64,000 nt of DNA. Source: Ralstonia sp. RRA. Its GTDB lineage: Bacteria; Pseudomonadota; Gammaproteobacteria; Burkholderiales; Burkholderiaceae. Location of the stretch: positions 62,001 to 126,000 of the forward strand of contig NZ_CP146091.1 of the NCBI RefSeq assembly GCF_037023145.1, in the 5' to 3' direction. Under the pieces are notes generated by a model. The model searched no databases. It was not told the DNA's origin and saw nothing but the letters and a program-made list of their open reading frames with translations. A program made the translations under genes and the position numbers. Shown piece after piece: positions 26,834-34,654 of the stretch (its first letter is position 1; each line of letters starts with the position of its first letter).

Positions 26834-28432
26834 CTAGCTTGCGCGCACGGTTGCCCAATCCAGCCCGAACCGCGCTAGGTATTTGCGCAGCCGGTCGGCG
26901 TCGTTGACCTTGGCCTTTTCGGTGCGCGACACGTCAAACAACCGGCGCCCGGCATCCGATAGTGATGCCGATTCGCGGCACGTGGCAATCACGTTTTCCA
27001 ACTGCATGCGGTCGAACAGGTCGATGGATGCGACTTCGTCGCCGAGCAGATCTGCGAGCGCCCCGTCCTCGCCTGCCGAATCCGGTTCGGCCCACGTGCG
27101 CTGCAGACGCGCGATCTCGTCAGCGACATCGGCCTCGGTAATGCGGCCGCCTTCGGCCAGCGTCGCTAGCCGCGTGACGGAGGCCGATAGCTCGCGAAAG
27201 TTGCCCGTCCAGCGTGCCTGTGGCGAGGTGACGAACTTCAGATAGATGCGCCGCGCCTCGGTGTGAAAGCGCACCTGTTCGCCGTGCTCGCGGGCAAAAC
27301 GCGCGAGTTCGAAATCCAGGTTCGGCTCCAGGTCTTCCGGGCGATCAGCCAGGCCGGGCAGATCGAAGGTCCACAGGTTGATCCGCGCGTATAAGTCTTC
27401 GCGGAAACGGCCTTTCGCCACCCACTGCCGCAGGTCGCGCACCGTGCCGGCGATGAGCTGGAAATCGCTCTCCACCTCGCGGTCGCTGCCGAAGGGCAGG
27501 AAGCGCTTTTCTTCGATGGCCTTGAGCAGCATGGCCTGTTCGTCCAGGCCCAGTTCGCCGATTTCGTCGAGGAATAGCAGGCCGCCGTCCGCGCTGCGCA
27601 GCAGGCCCGCGCGCTCGGTTTGCGCACCGGTGAAGGCGCCCTTCACGTGGCCGAAGAGCGCAGACATTGCACTGTCACCGCGCAGCGTGGCGCAGTTCAC
27701 CTCGACAAAGCGGCCGGCGAGTTGGTGGCGCGCCTTCTTCATTTCATACACACGCCGCGCGAGGAACGACTTGCCGGCACCTGTCGGCCCGAACAGCAGC
27801 ATCGGCGCCTTGGAGCGCGACGCCACGCGCTCGATCTGCTCGATCATCCGGTTGAACGCCGGGTTGCGCGTGGCGATGCCCGACTTCAGCAGCGAGACCG
27901 TGTCTTCCCGCTCGCGTGCAAAGCGCGTGGCGATCTTGTCGTAGCGTGAGAGATCCAGGTCGATGACGCTGTAGCTGCCAGTGATGTTGCCGAGTTCCTT
28001 CTTGCGCGGTGGCGCGGTCTGGATGAGCTGCGCTGGCAGATAGCGCGCCTCAGCCAGCAGGAACCAGCAGATCTGCGCGACGTGCGTGCCGGTGGTGATG
28101 TGGATGAGGTAGTCCTCGGCCTCGGTGTCGAAGGCGTAGCCGCGCGTGAAGTCGTGCAGCGTGCTGTAGACCTCTTCGAAGTCCCACGGGTCGCGCAATG
28201 CGATTTCGACGCTGCGCACTTCGGTTTCGGGCGACACGGCGGCGATGTCATCGCGCAGGCGCTCGAACAGGCTGCGGCTGCGCGCGTCGTGCAGCAGCTC
28301 CAGCCGGTGGATAACGAGGTCGTCCTGCTGACACAGGCCGACGGTGGGCCGCCAGCGCTCCCAACGCTGGGCGCCCTTGCCCACGTAGTCGAGCGTGGTA
28401 CCGACAAAGCCGATGGCGACGGTTTTGCGCAT
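26834..28432 (-). CDS. rtcR: RNA repair transcriptional activator RtcR
   Basis: A sigma54-dependent activator of the RNA-repair operon. Residues 1-180 form a CARF-like ligand domain (VAIGFVGTTLDYVGKG at the N-terminus, HITTGTHVAQICWFLL at 111-126). The AAA+ domain has Walker A GPTGAGKS (215-222), the sigma54-contacting loop GAFTGA (265-270) and Walker B FLDE (287-290). A C-terminal DNA-binding region follows. The length of 532 is normal. It is known that the N-terminal domain represses activity until RNA ligands, reported to derive from damaged RNA, bind. The gene is divergent from rsr, with a 197-base AT-rich regulatory region that contains a sigma54 promoter facing rsr. Confidence 0.95.
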   Translation of the reverse strand: MRKTVAIGFVGTTLDYVGKGAQRWERWRPTVGLCQQDDLVIHRLELLHDARSRSLFERLRDDIAAVSPETEVRSVEIALRDPWDFEEVYSTLHDFTRGYAFDTEAEDYLIHITTGTHVAQICWFLLAEARYLPAQLIQTAPPRKKELGNITGSYSVIDLDLSRYDKIATRFAREREDTVSLLKSGIATRNPAFNRMIEQIERVASRSKAPMLLFGPTGAGKSFLARRVYEMKKARHQLAGRFVEVNCATLRGDSAMSALFGHVKGAFTGAQTERAGLLRSADGGLLFLDEIGELGLDEQAMLLKAIEEKRFLPFGSDREVESDFQLIAGTVRDLRQWVAKGRFREDLYARINLWTFDLPGLADRPEDLEPNLDFELARFAREHGEQVRFHTEARRIYLKFVTSPQARWTGNFRELSASVTRLATLAEGGRITEADVADEIARLQRTWAEPDSAGEDGALADLLGDEVASIDLFDRMQLENVIATCRESASLSDAGRRLFDVSRTEKAKVNDADRLRKYLARFGLDWATVRAS

Positions 28433-28576
28433 GCTGAGGTGCTATCCAAAAAGATAAATCAATATATCAATGGATCGCGATTTCAGGAAGTTTGGCGTGC
28501 CTACATCTGCGTTGTTTCGTCGTAAATCCAATAAAATCAAATAGATAGGTTGAGATTCGGCAAGCTGGAGGTGACC

Positions 28577-28592
28577 TGGCACACCCATTGCA
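28577..28592 (+). promoter_or_regulatory. Sigma54 promoter of the RNA-repair operon
   Basis: TGGCAC-ACCCA-TTGCA fits the -24/-12 consensus at every defined base. Transcription should start near 28603, giving an rsr leader of about 27 bases. The AT-rich upstream part (28440-28555), with TATCCAAAAAGATA-type dyads at 28443-28456, is the likely RtcR binding area. Confidence 0.9.
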
Positions 28593-28629
28593 CTAGAGAA
28601 GGCATCAACAACACAACGCGAGATGCCAA

Positions 28630-30189
28630 ATGGCTAACCAGCAACTGTTCCAGACCTTGCTCGCGAAGACGGTCCAGGCGAATACGACCGACGCGATCAA
28701 CCAGGCAGGCGCTCCGGCGTATGCGATGTCGCCCCAGCACCAGTTGGCGCAACTGGCCATGACGGGCTGCCTGAACCACACCTTCTACGCTTCGGCCGAG
28801 ACGCAACTGGCCGACGTGCTGCAACTGGCGCTGCAAGTGGACGACGCCTTCATCGCCAAGACCGCGGTGTACAGCCGCGAGCGCGGTCTGATGAAGGACA
28901 TGCCGGCCTTGCTGACCGCCGTGCTGGCGGCCAAGGGCAGTGCGCTGCTGCCGACGGTGTTCAGCCGCACGATCGACACCGGCAAGATGCTGCGCAATTT
29001 CGTGCAGATCGTGCGCAGCGGCGCCACCGGTCGCAAGTCGCTCGGCAGCCGTCCGAAGAAGCTCGTGCAGACGTGGCTGAATACCGCCACGGAAGTGCAG
29101 CTGCTGAAGGCTGCTGTGGGCAGCGCGCCGTCGCTAGCGGATGTCGTGAAGATGGTGCACCCGAAGCCGGCGGAAGCCTGGCGTGCAGCCTTTTTCGCGT
29201 GGCTGATCGGCAAGCCGCATGACGCTGCACAACTGCCGCCGCTAACGCGTGAGCTGTGTGCCTTCCGCGCCGGTGAGTCGAAGGCGCTGCCGGATGTGCC
29301 GTTTCAACTGTTGACCAACGCGCCGCTGAACGCCGCGCAATGGGCGGTGTTGTCGGAGCGCATGGGTTGGCACGCGCTGCGCATGAACCTGAATACGCTG
29401 GGCCGCCAAGGTGCGTTCAGCCTGCCGGGTGTGACCAAGCGTGTGGCGGCCCGTCTGGCGGATGCGGCGCAGGTGCGCAAGGCGCGCGTGTATCCGTACC
29501 AGCTGCTGGCGGCTTATCGTTCAGCGGTGGATCCGGTGCCGCTGGCGGTGCGTGAAGCGCTGCAGGACGCGCTGGATGTGTCGCTGGCCAACGTGCCGAA
29601 GCTGGAGGGCAACGTGGTCGTGTGTCCGGACGTGTCCGGCTCGATGGGCAGCCCGGTGACGGGTTGGCGACAAGGCGCGACTTCGGTCGTGCGCTGTATC
29701 GACGTGGCTGCGCTGGTGGCCGCCGCCATCCTGCGCTCGCACCCGAAGGCACGTGTGTTGCCGTTCGAGCAGCGTGTGGTGGATGTGCGCCTGAACGCCC
29801 GTGATTCGGTCATGACCAATGCCGACAAGCTGGCGGCCATCGGTGGCGGCGGTACCAACTGCTCGGCGCCGTTGGCCAAGCTGGTGGCAGAGCGCGCCAA
29901 GGTCGATGTGGTGATCCTGGTGTCGGACAACGAATCGTGGGTGGATGCCACGCGTCACGGCGCAACGCAAACGATGCTGCAGTGGGACTTGCTGAAGCTG
30001 CGTAACCCGCAAGCCAAGCTGGTCTGCATCGACCTGCAGCCGTACGGCACCACGCAGGCGATGGAGCGTGAGGACATCCTCAACGTCGGCGGTTTTGGCG
30101 ATGCGGTGTTCGACGTGATCGCGCAGTTTGCGTCTGGCAGTTTTGGCGCTGGCCATTGGGTCGAGGCCATTGAGGCGACGGTGCTGTAG
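28630..30189 (+). CDS. rsr: TROVE domain RNA-binding protein (bacterial Ro60/Rsr)
   Basis: A ring-shaped RNA-binding protein of 519 residues. The N-terminal TROVE domain is built of HEAT-like helices (residues about 10-320, with FIAKTAVYSRERGLMKDMP and the Lys/Arg-rich GATGRKSLGSRPKKLVQ). A von Willebrand A domain follows with the MIDAS motif DVSGS at 334-338. Ro60 binds Y RNAs on its outer surface and the 3' ends of misfolded RNA in its cavity. It is the first gene behind the sigma54 promoter and is followed by two Y-RNA-like genes and rtcB, the arrangement known from other bacteria. Confidence 0.95.
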   Translation: MANQQLFQTLLAKTVQANTTDAINQAGAPAYAMSPQHQLAQLAMTGCLNHTFYASAETQLADVLQLALQVDDAFIAKTAVYSRERGLMKDMPALLTAVLAAKGSALLPTVFSRTIDTGKMLRNFVQIVRSGATGRKSLGSRPKKLVQTWLNTATEVQLLKAAVGSAPSLADVVKMVHPKPAEAWRAAFFAWLIGKPHDAAQLPPLTRELCAFRAGESKALPDVPFQLLTNAPLNAAQWAVLSERMGWHALRMNLNTLGRQGAFSLPGVTKRVAARLADAAQVRKARVYPYQLLAAYRSAVDPVPLAVREALQDALDVSLANVPKLEGNVVVCPDVSGSMGSPVTGWRQGATSVVRCIDVAALVAAAILRSHPKARVLPFEQRVVDVRLNARDSVMTNADKLAAIGGGGTNCSAPLAKLVAERAKVDVVILVSDNESWVDATRHGATQTMLQWDLLKLRNPQAKLVCIDLQPYGTTQAMEREDILNVGGFGDAVFDVIAQFASGSFGAGHWVEAIEATVL

Positions 30190-30220
30190 GCCGTCATGTG
30201 ATGAACAACAACGTTTTACC

Positions 30221-30259
30221 GGCGCGTCACGAATGCTGAAGAGCTTGTCCTGACGCGCC
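30221..30259 (+). ncRNA. Hairpin between rsr and the first Y RNA, possible minimal Y-like element
   Basis: GGCGCGTCA (30221-30229) pairs perfectly with TGACGCGCC (30251-30259) around a 21-base loop. The loop begins with CGAATGC, a word that recurs at the Ro-binding position of both following RNAs (30265, 30370). It starts 32 bases after the rsr stop. It may be a processing signal or a third, reduced Ro-binding hairpin. Confidence 0.45.
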
Positions 30260-30260
30260 A

Positions 30261-30352
30261 GGTGCGAATGCCTGCGGGTGTACATCGGTATCTAGTCGGT
30301 TCGAACCCGACCCGCGCGAAAGCGTGAGACCACTCGCTCCCCTAGTCGCACC
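30261..30352 (+). ncRNA. Y-RNA-like non-coding RNA 1 (YrlA-type, reduced tRNA mimic)
   Basis: The fold was read directly from the sequence. The outer stem is GGTGCGA (30261-30267) with TCGCACC (30346-30352). The internal loop is ATGCCT opposite TCCCCTAG. The inner stem is GCGGGTG (30274-30280) with CACTCGC (30331-30337). A tRNA-type T arm follows: stem GTCGG / CCGAC around TTCGAAC (30295-30311). Then comes a 5-bp GAAA-capped hairpin (30313-30326) in place of an acceptor stem. The CGAATGC word and the two-stem layout resemble the Ro60-binding region of Y RNAs. The location between rsr and rtcB matches known YrlA genes. It is probably cut from the operon transcript; exact ends are unknown. Confidence 0.8.
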
Positions 30353-30366
30353 ACCTTTTAGTTTTT

Positions 30367-30514
30367 CGGCGAATGCCCGGTGGAACTACATCCTGTCACG
30401 ATCGAGACGCGGGTTCGAATCCCGCCGGTCCCAAATCAGGGGGACCGTAGCTCAGCGGATAGAGCGCGTGTGCTCGTTAAGTCGAGCACGATGTTTCGCC
30501 AACTTTAGTCGCCG
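30367..30514 (+). ncRNA. Y-RNA-like non-coding RNA 2 (YrlA-type) with circularly permuted tRNA-like domain
   Basis: The outer stem is CGGCGA (30367-30372) with TCGCCG (30509-30514). The internal loop is ATGCCC opposite AACTTTAG. The inner stem is GGTGGAAC (30379-30386) with GTTTCGCC (30493-30500). The tRNA-like part comes in permuted order: T arm GCGGG-TTCGAAT-CCCGC (30409-30425), acceptor 3' strand CGGTCCC (30426-30432), loop AAATCAGG, acceptor 5' strand GGGACCG (30441-30447), TA, and D arm GCTC-AGCGGATA-GAGC (30450-30465). A hairpin GTGCTCG / CGAGCAC (30470-30489) follows. The acceptor is closed by a loop, so there is no CCA end, which is a known feature of YrlA tRNA mimics. It shares its Ro-binding architecture with RNA 1. 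Confidence 0.85.
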
Positions 30515-30527
30515 CCCCCAATGCAAC

Positions 30528-30558
30528 GCCCGATGTCACTGCCAATGCGACATCGGGC
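30528..30558 (+). promoter_or_regulatory. Strong hairpin upstream of rtcB
   Basis: GCCCGATGTC (30528-30537) pairs perfectly with GACATCGGGC (30549-30558); the loop is ACTGCCAATGC. It separates the Y RNAs from the rtcB start by 34 bases. Lacking a T run, it is more likely an RNA-processing or mRNA-stabilising site than a terminator. Confidence 0.6.
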
Positions 30559-30592
30559 CCCATAATGAAAAGAACGGAAGCAACGAAAGATC

Positions 30593-31807
30593 ATGAGCAA
30601 GTACAACACCCTCCACGTCGAAAACGGCGCCGACATCAAGCTGTGGACCAACGGCGTGCCGGTCGAAGACGACGCCCGCAAGCAGCTGATGAACACGGCC
30701 AAGATGCCGTTCATCTTCAAGCATCTGGCCGTGATGCCGGACGTGCACCTGGGTAAGGGTTCGACCATCGGCAGCGTGATCCCGACCGAGGGCGCGATCA
30801 TCCCGGCGGCAGTGGGTGTGGATATCGGCTGTGGAATGATGGCCGCGCGCACGACGCTGACGGCAACTGACCTGCCGGACAACCTGCACGGCCTGCGTAG
30901 CTCCATCGAAGCCGCGGTGCCGCACGGCCGTACGCCGGGGCCGCGCGACAAGGGCGCCTGGAACACGCCGCCGGAAACGGTCGATGCGATGTGGGGTGAA
31001 CTCGTCGACGGCTTCAAGCGCATCACCGACAAGTACCCGAAGCTGAACAAGACGAACAACCACAAGCACCTGGGAACGCTGGGTACGGGTAACCACTTCA
31101 TCGAGGTCTGCCTGGATGAAGAGCAACGCGTCTGGTTCATGCTGCACTCGGGTTCGCGCGGGGTGGGTAACGCCATCGGCAACCTGTTCATCGAACTGGC
31201 GCAGGCCGATATGCGACAGCACATCGCCAACCTGCCGGACCGTGACCTGGCGTACTTTGAAGAAGGCAGCCAGCACTTTGACGATTACGTTGAAGCCGTT
31301 GGCTGGGCGCAGGACTACGCGCGCCGCAACCGCGCCACGATGATGCAGAACGTGATCGCGGCCGCGCGCAAGGTCATCACCAAGCCGTTCGCGGCCGACG
31401 TGGAAGCGGTGAACTGTCACCACAACTACGTGCAGCGCGAAACCCACTTCGGGCGCGACGTGCTGGTGACGCGTAAGGGTGCGGTGTCAGCGCAGAAGGG
31501 GCAGCTCGGGATCATTCCGGGGTCGATGGGGGCGAAGAGCTTCATCGTGCGCGGGTTGGGTAACGAAGAGGCCTTCTGCTCGTGCAGCCACGGTGCGGGT
31601 CGTACGATGAGCCGCACGCAGGCCAAGAAGCGTTTCACGGTCGATGACCAGATTCGCGCCACGGCCCACGTGGAATGCCGCAAGGACGCCGACGTGATCG
31701 ACGAGATCCCGATGGCCTACAAGGACATCGACCACGTGATGTCCGCGCAGGCGGATCTGGTGGAGATCGTGCATACGCTGCGCCAGGTGGTGTGTGTGAA
31801 GGGGTAG
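30593..31807 (+). CDS. rtcB: RNA-splicing ligase RtcB
   Basis: Joins RNA 2',3'-cyclic phosphate or 3'-phosphate ends to 5'-OH ends with GTP and Mn2+. It has 404 residues. Metal ligands are in GVDIGCGM (Asp77, Cys80), in HLGTLGTGNHF and in the HHNYVQRETHF region. The nucleophile that receives GMP is His333 in SCSHGAGRTMSR. The ATG follows the AACGAAAGATC context. It is the third transcribed unit of the RtcR-controlled operon, after rsr and the Y RNAs. Confidence 0.97.
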   Translation: MSKYNTLHVENGADIKLWTNGVPVEDDARKQLMNTAKMPFIFKHLAVMPDVHLGKGSTIGSVIPTEGAIIPAAVGVDIGCGMMAARTTLTATDLPDNLHGLRSSIEAAVPHGRTPGPRDKGAWNTPPETVDAMWGELVDGFKRITDKYPKLNKTNNHKHLGTLGTGNHFIEVCLDEEQRVWFMLHSGSRGVGNAIGNLFIELAQADMRQHIANLPDRDLAYFEEGSQHFDDYVEAVGWAQDYARRNRATMMQNVIAAARKVITKPFAADVEAVNCHHNYVQRETHFGRDVLVTRKGAVSAQKGQLGIIPGSMGAKSFIVRGLGNEEAFCSCSHGAGRTMSRTQAKKRFTVDDQIRATAHVECRKDADVIDEIPMAYKDIDHVMSAQADLVEIVHTLRQVVCVKG

Positions 31808-31906
31808 GCTCCCCCTTCGCGTGCGGTCTTTTTGCCTGCAGCGGGCACGGTGGTTTTCCGCCGTGCCCGACCGCGTTTCATGCAACAAGAACAACAAGTG
31901 AACACC

Positions 31907-32716
31907 ATGACGTTTCTGTATTCCCACCCCGTCTCCGACGCCATCCGCGAGCGCGTGCTGGCGGAGCTGTCCAGCATCGAGCAGCAGCACGACGTCCGCG
32001 TGCTATTCGCCTGCGAATCCGGCAGCCGCGGCTGGGGCTTTGCCTCGCCCGACAGCGACTACGATGTGCGCTTCGTCTACGTGCACCAACCCGAGTGGTA
32101 TCTGCGCGTCGAGCCGCAGCGAGACGTGATCGAACTGCCGATCAGCGACGAGCTCGACATCTCCGGCTGGGAACTGCGCAAGGCGCTGCAGCTCATGCAC
32201 CGCTCCAACCCGACGCTGCTGGAGTGGCTCGCCTCGCCGGTGGTGTATCGCCAGGACGCGGCGCTGGCCGAGCGCATGCGCATGCTCGCGCCGACGTTCT
32301 TCTCCGAGCGAAAGGGGCGCTGGCACTACGTATCGATGGCGGCGAAAAACTTTCGCGGCTATCTGCAGGGCGAGACCGTGCGCATGAAGAAGTATCTGTA
32401 CGTGCTGCGTCCCCTGCTGGCCGCGCAGTGGATCGACGAAGGGCGCGGCATCCCGCCGATGCGCTTTGCTGATCTGGCTGACGTGATGGTGAGAGACACC
32501 GCGCTGCGCGACGAGATCAACCAGTTGCTGGCGATCAAGATGGAATCCGGCGAGGCCGAATACGGTGCACGCTTCCCGCGCATCCACGCCTTTATCGAAC
32601 GGGCGCTGGCGCAGGAAGACGTGCCGGCAGATTTCCGCCAGGCGACAGGCAATCCGACAGCGCTGGACGCGTTCCTCTACGACACCGTGTTGACGCGCAC
32701 CCCCTGTACAACCTGA
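31907..32716 (+). CDS. RlaP-type nucleotidyltransferase of the RNA-repair operon
   Basis: A 269-residue protein of the DNA polymerase beta superfamily. The active-site pattern is GSRGWGFASPDSDYDVRF (GS followed by DxD), with the helical C-terminal half seen in the RlaP family associated with RNA-repair loci. Proposed roles are adding nucleotides to RNA ends; this is not proven. ATG 31907 is chosen; ATG 31880 and GTG 31898 are alternatives, and no start has a strong ribosome binding site. The 3' end carries a 15-base direct repeat (TGACGCGCACCCCCT at 32691 and 32714), and the second copy contains the stop codon, so a small duplication may have set the C-terminus. Confidence 0.85.
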   Translation: MTFLYSHPVSDAIRERVLAELSSIEQQHDVRVLFACESGSRGWGFASPDSDYDVRFVYVHQPEWYLRVEPQRDVIELPISDELDISGWELRKALQLMHRSNPTLLEWLASPVVYRQDAALAERMRMLAPTFFSERKGRWHYVSMAAKNFRGYLQGETVRMKKYLYVLRPLLAAQWIDEGRGIPPMRFADLADVMVRDTALRDEINQLLAIKMESGEAEYGARFPRIHAFIERALAQEDVPADFRQATGNPTALDAFLYDTVLTRTPCTT

Positions 32717-32763
32717 CGCGCACCCCCTCTGGCGGGTGCGCAAACGAACAAGAAGAACAAACC

Positions 32764-33819
32764 ATGAACACCCAATTGCAGTTTCAATCGCAACCCGCCA
32801 CCTGCATCGAACTCGATGGCGCGCAGGGCGAGGGCGGCGGACAAATCCTGCGCACCGCGCTCACGCTGTCGATGCTGACGGGCACGCCGTTCCAGATCGA
32901 CAACATTCGCGCCAAGCGTTCCAAGCCTGGTCTGCTGCGTCAGCATTTGACCGCCGTGCAGGCCGCTGTGGAGATCAGCGGCGCCACCGTGGAAGGCGCA
33001 GAAGCCGGTTCGCAGACGCTGCGCTTCACGCCCGGCGCCATCCGTGGTGGCGACTACCGTTTCGCCATCGGCACGGCCGGCAGCTGCACGCTGGTGCTGC
33101 AGACCATCCTGCCCGCGCTATGGTTTGCCGATGCGCCGAGCACCGTGTCGGTGAGCGGCGGCACGCACAACCGCGCGGCGCCGCCGGTCGACTTCCTCAT
33201 CCGCGCGTGGCTGCCGCTGGTCGCGCGCATGGGCGTGACGCAGACGCTCGCGCTCAAGCGCCACGGCTTCTACCCGGCTGGCGGCGGCGAGGTACAGGCG
33301 ACGATCACGCCGTGCGCAGGCCAGCTGAATGCACTGCATCTGACCGAGCGCGGCGCGCAACAGGCGCTGCGTGCCGAAGGCATTGTTGCAGGTGTGCGCG
33401 GCGGCGTAGCACGGCGGGAGCTGGACATGCTGGGCCGTCTCGTGCCCGGTGTTGATGGCACGGTGCGCGATCTCGGCAATGCAGAAGGCCCCGGCAATGC
33501 GCTCGTGCTCGACATCGTGCACGAGCACGTCACCGAGGTGCTGACCGGGTTCGGCGAGCGCGGCGTGACGGCCGAGACCATCGGTAAGGACGTCGCCCAC
33601 GCAGCACTGCGCTACTTGCAAAGCACGGCGGCGGTGGACGAATACCTGGCCGATCAGCTTGTCTTGCCGATGGCGCTGGCCGGTGCCGGCAGCCTCACCG
33701 CAGTGGCGGCTTCGTCGCATCTGCTGACCAACCTCAGCGTGATCGAGAAGTTCCTGCCGGTGGCGTTTGATGTGGAGACCGTCGGGCCGGGTGCCCCCGT
33801 GCTGGTGCGCGTGCTGTGA
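32764..33819 (+). CDS. rtcA: RNA 3'-terminal phosphate cyclase
   Basis: Converts RNA 3'-phosphates to 2',3'-cyclic phosphates through an enzyme-AMP intermediate, feeding RtcB. It has 351 residues. The N-terminus is ELDGAQGEGGGQILRTALTLS. The family signature RHGFYPAGGGEV lies near residue 170. The adenylated His is His319 in SSHLLTNLSV. The gene is preceded by the same purine-rich context (AACAAGAAGAACAA) as the nucleotidyltransferase gene. It is the last gene of the operon. Confidence 0.96.
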   Translation: MNTQLQFQSQPATCIELDGAQGEGGGQILRTALTLSMLTGTPFQIDNIRAKRSKPGLLRQHLTAVQAAVEISGATVEGAEAGSQTLRFTPGAIRGGDYRFAIGTAGSCTLVLQTILPALWFADAPSTVSVSGGTHNRAAPPVDFLIRAWLPLVARMGVTQTLALKRHGFYPAGGGEVQATITPCAGQLNALHLTERGAQQALRAEGIVAGVRGGVARRELDMLGRLVPGVDGTVRDLGNAEGPGNALVLDIVHEHVTEVLTGFGERGVTAETIGKDVAHAALRYLQSTAAVDEYLADQLVLPMALAGAGSLTAVAASSHLLTNLSVIEKFLPVAFDVETVGPGAPVLVRVL

Positions 33820-33833
33820 CGGCCGGCTGCTGA

Positions 33834-34082
<249 letters not shown>

Positions 34083-34165
34083 CTGCAGCGAAGTCACCGC
34101 AGCCAATCCGCGCCCGTATCGTCTACCGACATGCGGGCGTTTTCGTATCTGTGTGTGCTGCGCGC

Positions 34166-34519
34166 TTACTGGTGCGCGAGGATGTTGACCACGTTCCCGA
34201 ACGGATCGCGCACATAGAAGCGCCGCACGCCCCACGGTTCGTCGACGAGCGGGTAGACGATCTCCAGGCCCAGCGACAGGGCGCGGGCATGCACGGCATC
34301 GGCGTCGTCCACCTCGATGGACAGCGCCGGCACCGGGGTGCCCGAGCCGCCCTCGGTGGCGATGCTGACCTGCGGTGCCATCGTGGCATGGGTGTCGGCA
34401 AAGGTGACGATCCAGCCGTGATCCATCACGGCTTCCAGGCCGAGCAGGTCGGCATAGAACGCGCGGGCGCGCGCCGGGTCGGGGGCATGCAGGTTGGGGA
34501 CGATGCGTCGGACGGCCAT
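34166..34519 (-). CDS. VOC family (glyoxalase-like) protein
   Basis: 117 residues forming one vicinal-oxygen-chelate domain of two beta-alpha-beta-beta-beta units: VPNLHAPDPARARAFYADLLGLE at the N-terminus and GVRRFYVRDPFGNVVNILAH at the end. The pattern is close to bleomycin-resistance/dioxygenase relatives. Metal-binding residues cannot be fixed by eye. Start ATG 34519 has GGAGCGC just upstream. It is divergent from the aminotransferase gene. The open frame extends much further upstream, antisense to that gene, but only this part is real. Confidence 0.85.
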   Translation of the reverse strand: MAVRRIVPNLHAPDPARARAFYADLLGLEAVMDHGWIVTFADTHATMAPQVSIATEGGSGTPVPALSIEVDDADAVHARALSLGLEIVYPLVDEPWGVRRFYVRDPFGNVVNILAHQ

Positions 34520-34654
34520 GCTGCGCTCCTGTCTGGGGTGGGCGGAAATGGACTGCGGCATTGTAGTCAGCCTTGTGATGGCTTGTTCGCATGCAGCGCC
34601 GGCGCACATCACGTAAAGTGGCGGGCACTCGAACCATATAGAGACACGCACGCC

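Noticed and set aside
26834..28432. CARF domain as a hint of CRISPR
   Set aside because: RtcR proteins normally carry a CARF-like domain; no repeat-spacer array or cas gene is in the window.
30441..30515. Conventional tRNA gene starting GGGACCG
   Set aside because: No T arm or matching acceptor 3' strand follows; the partner strands lie upstream, so it is a permuted mimic, not a translating tRNA.
33600..33750. RtcA seeming to lack its catalytic His (Tyr in DEYLADQL)
   Set aside because: The adenylated His of the family is in the HLLTN motif, which is intact (His319).
34151..34654. N-terminal extension of the aminotransferase frame
   Set aside because: Antisense to the VOC gene; the family start MDFLQSLLAPRL begins at 34655.
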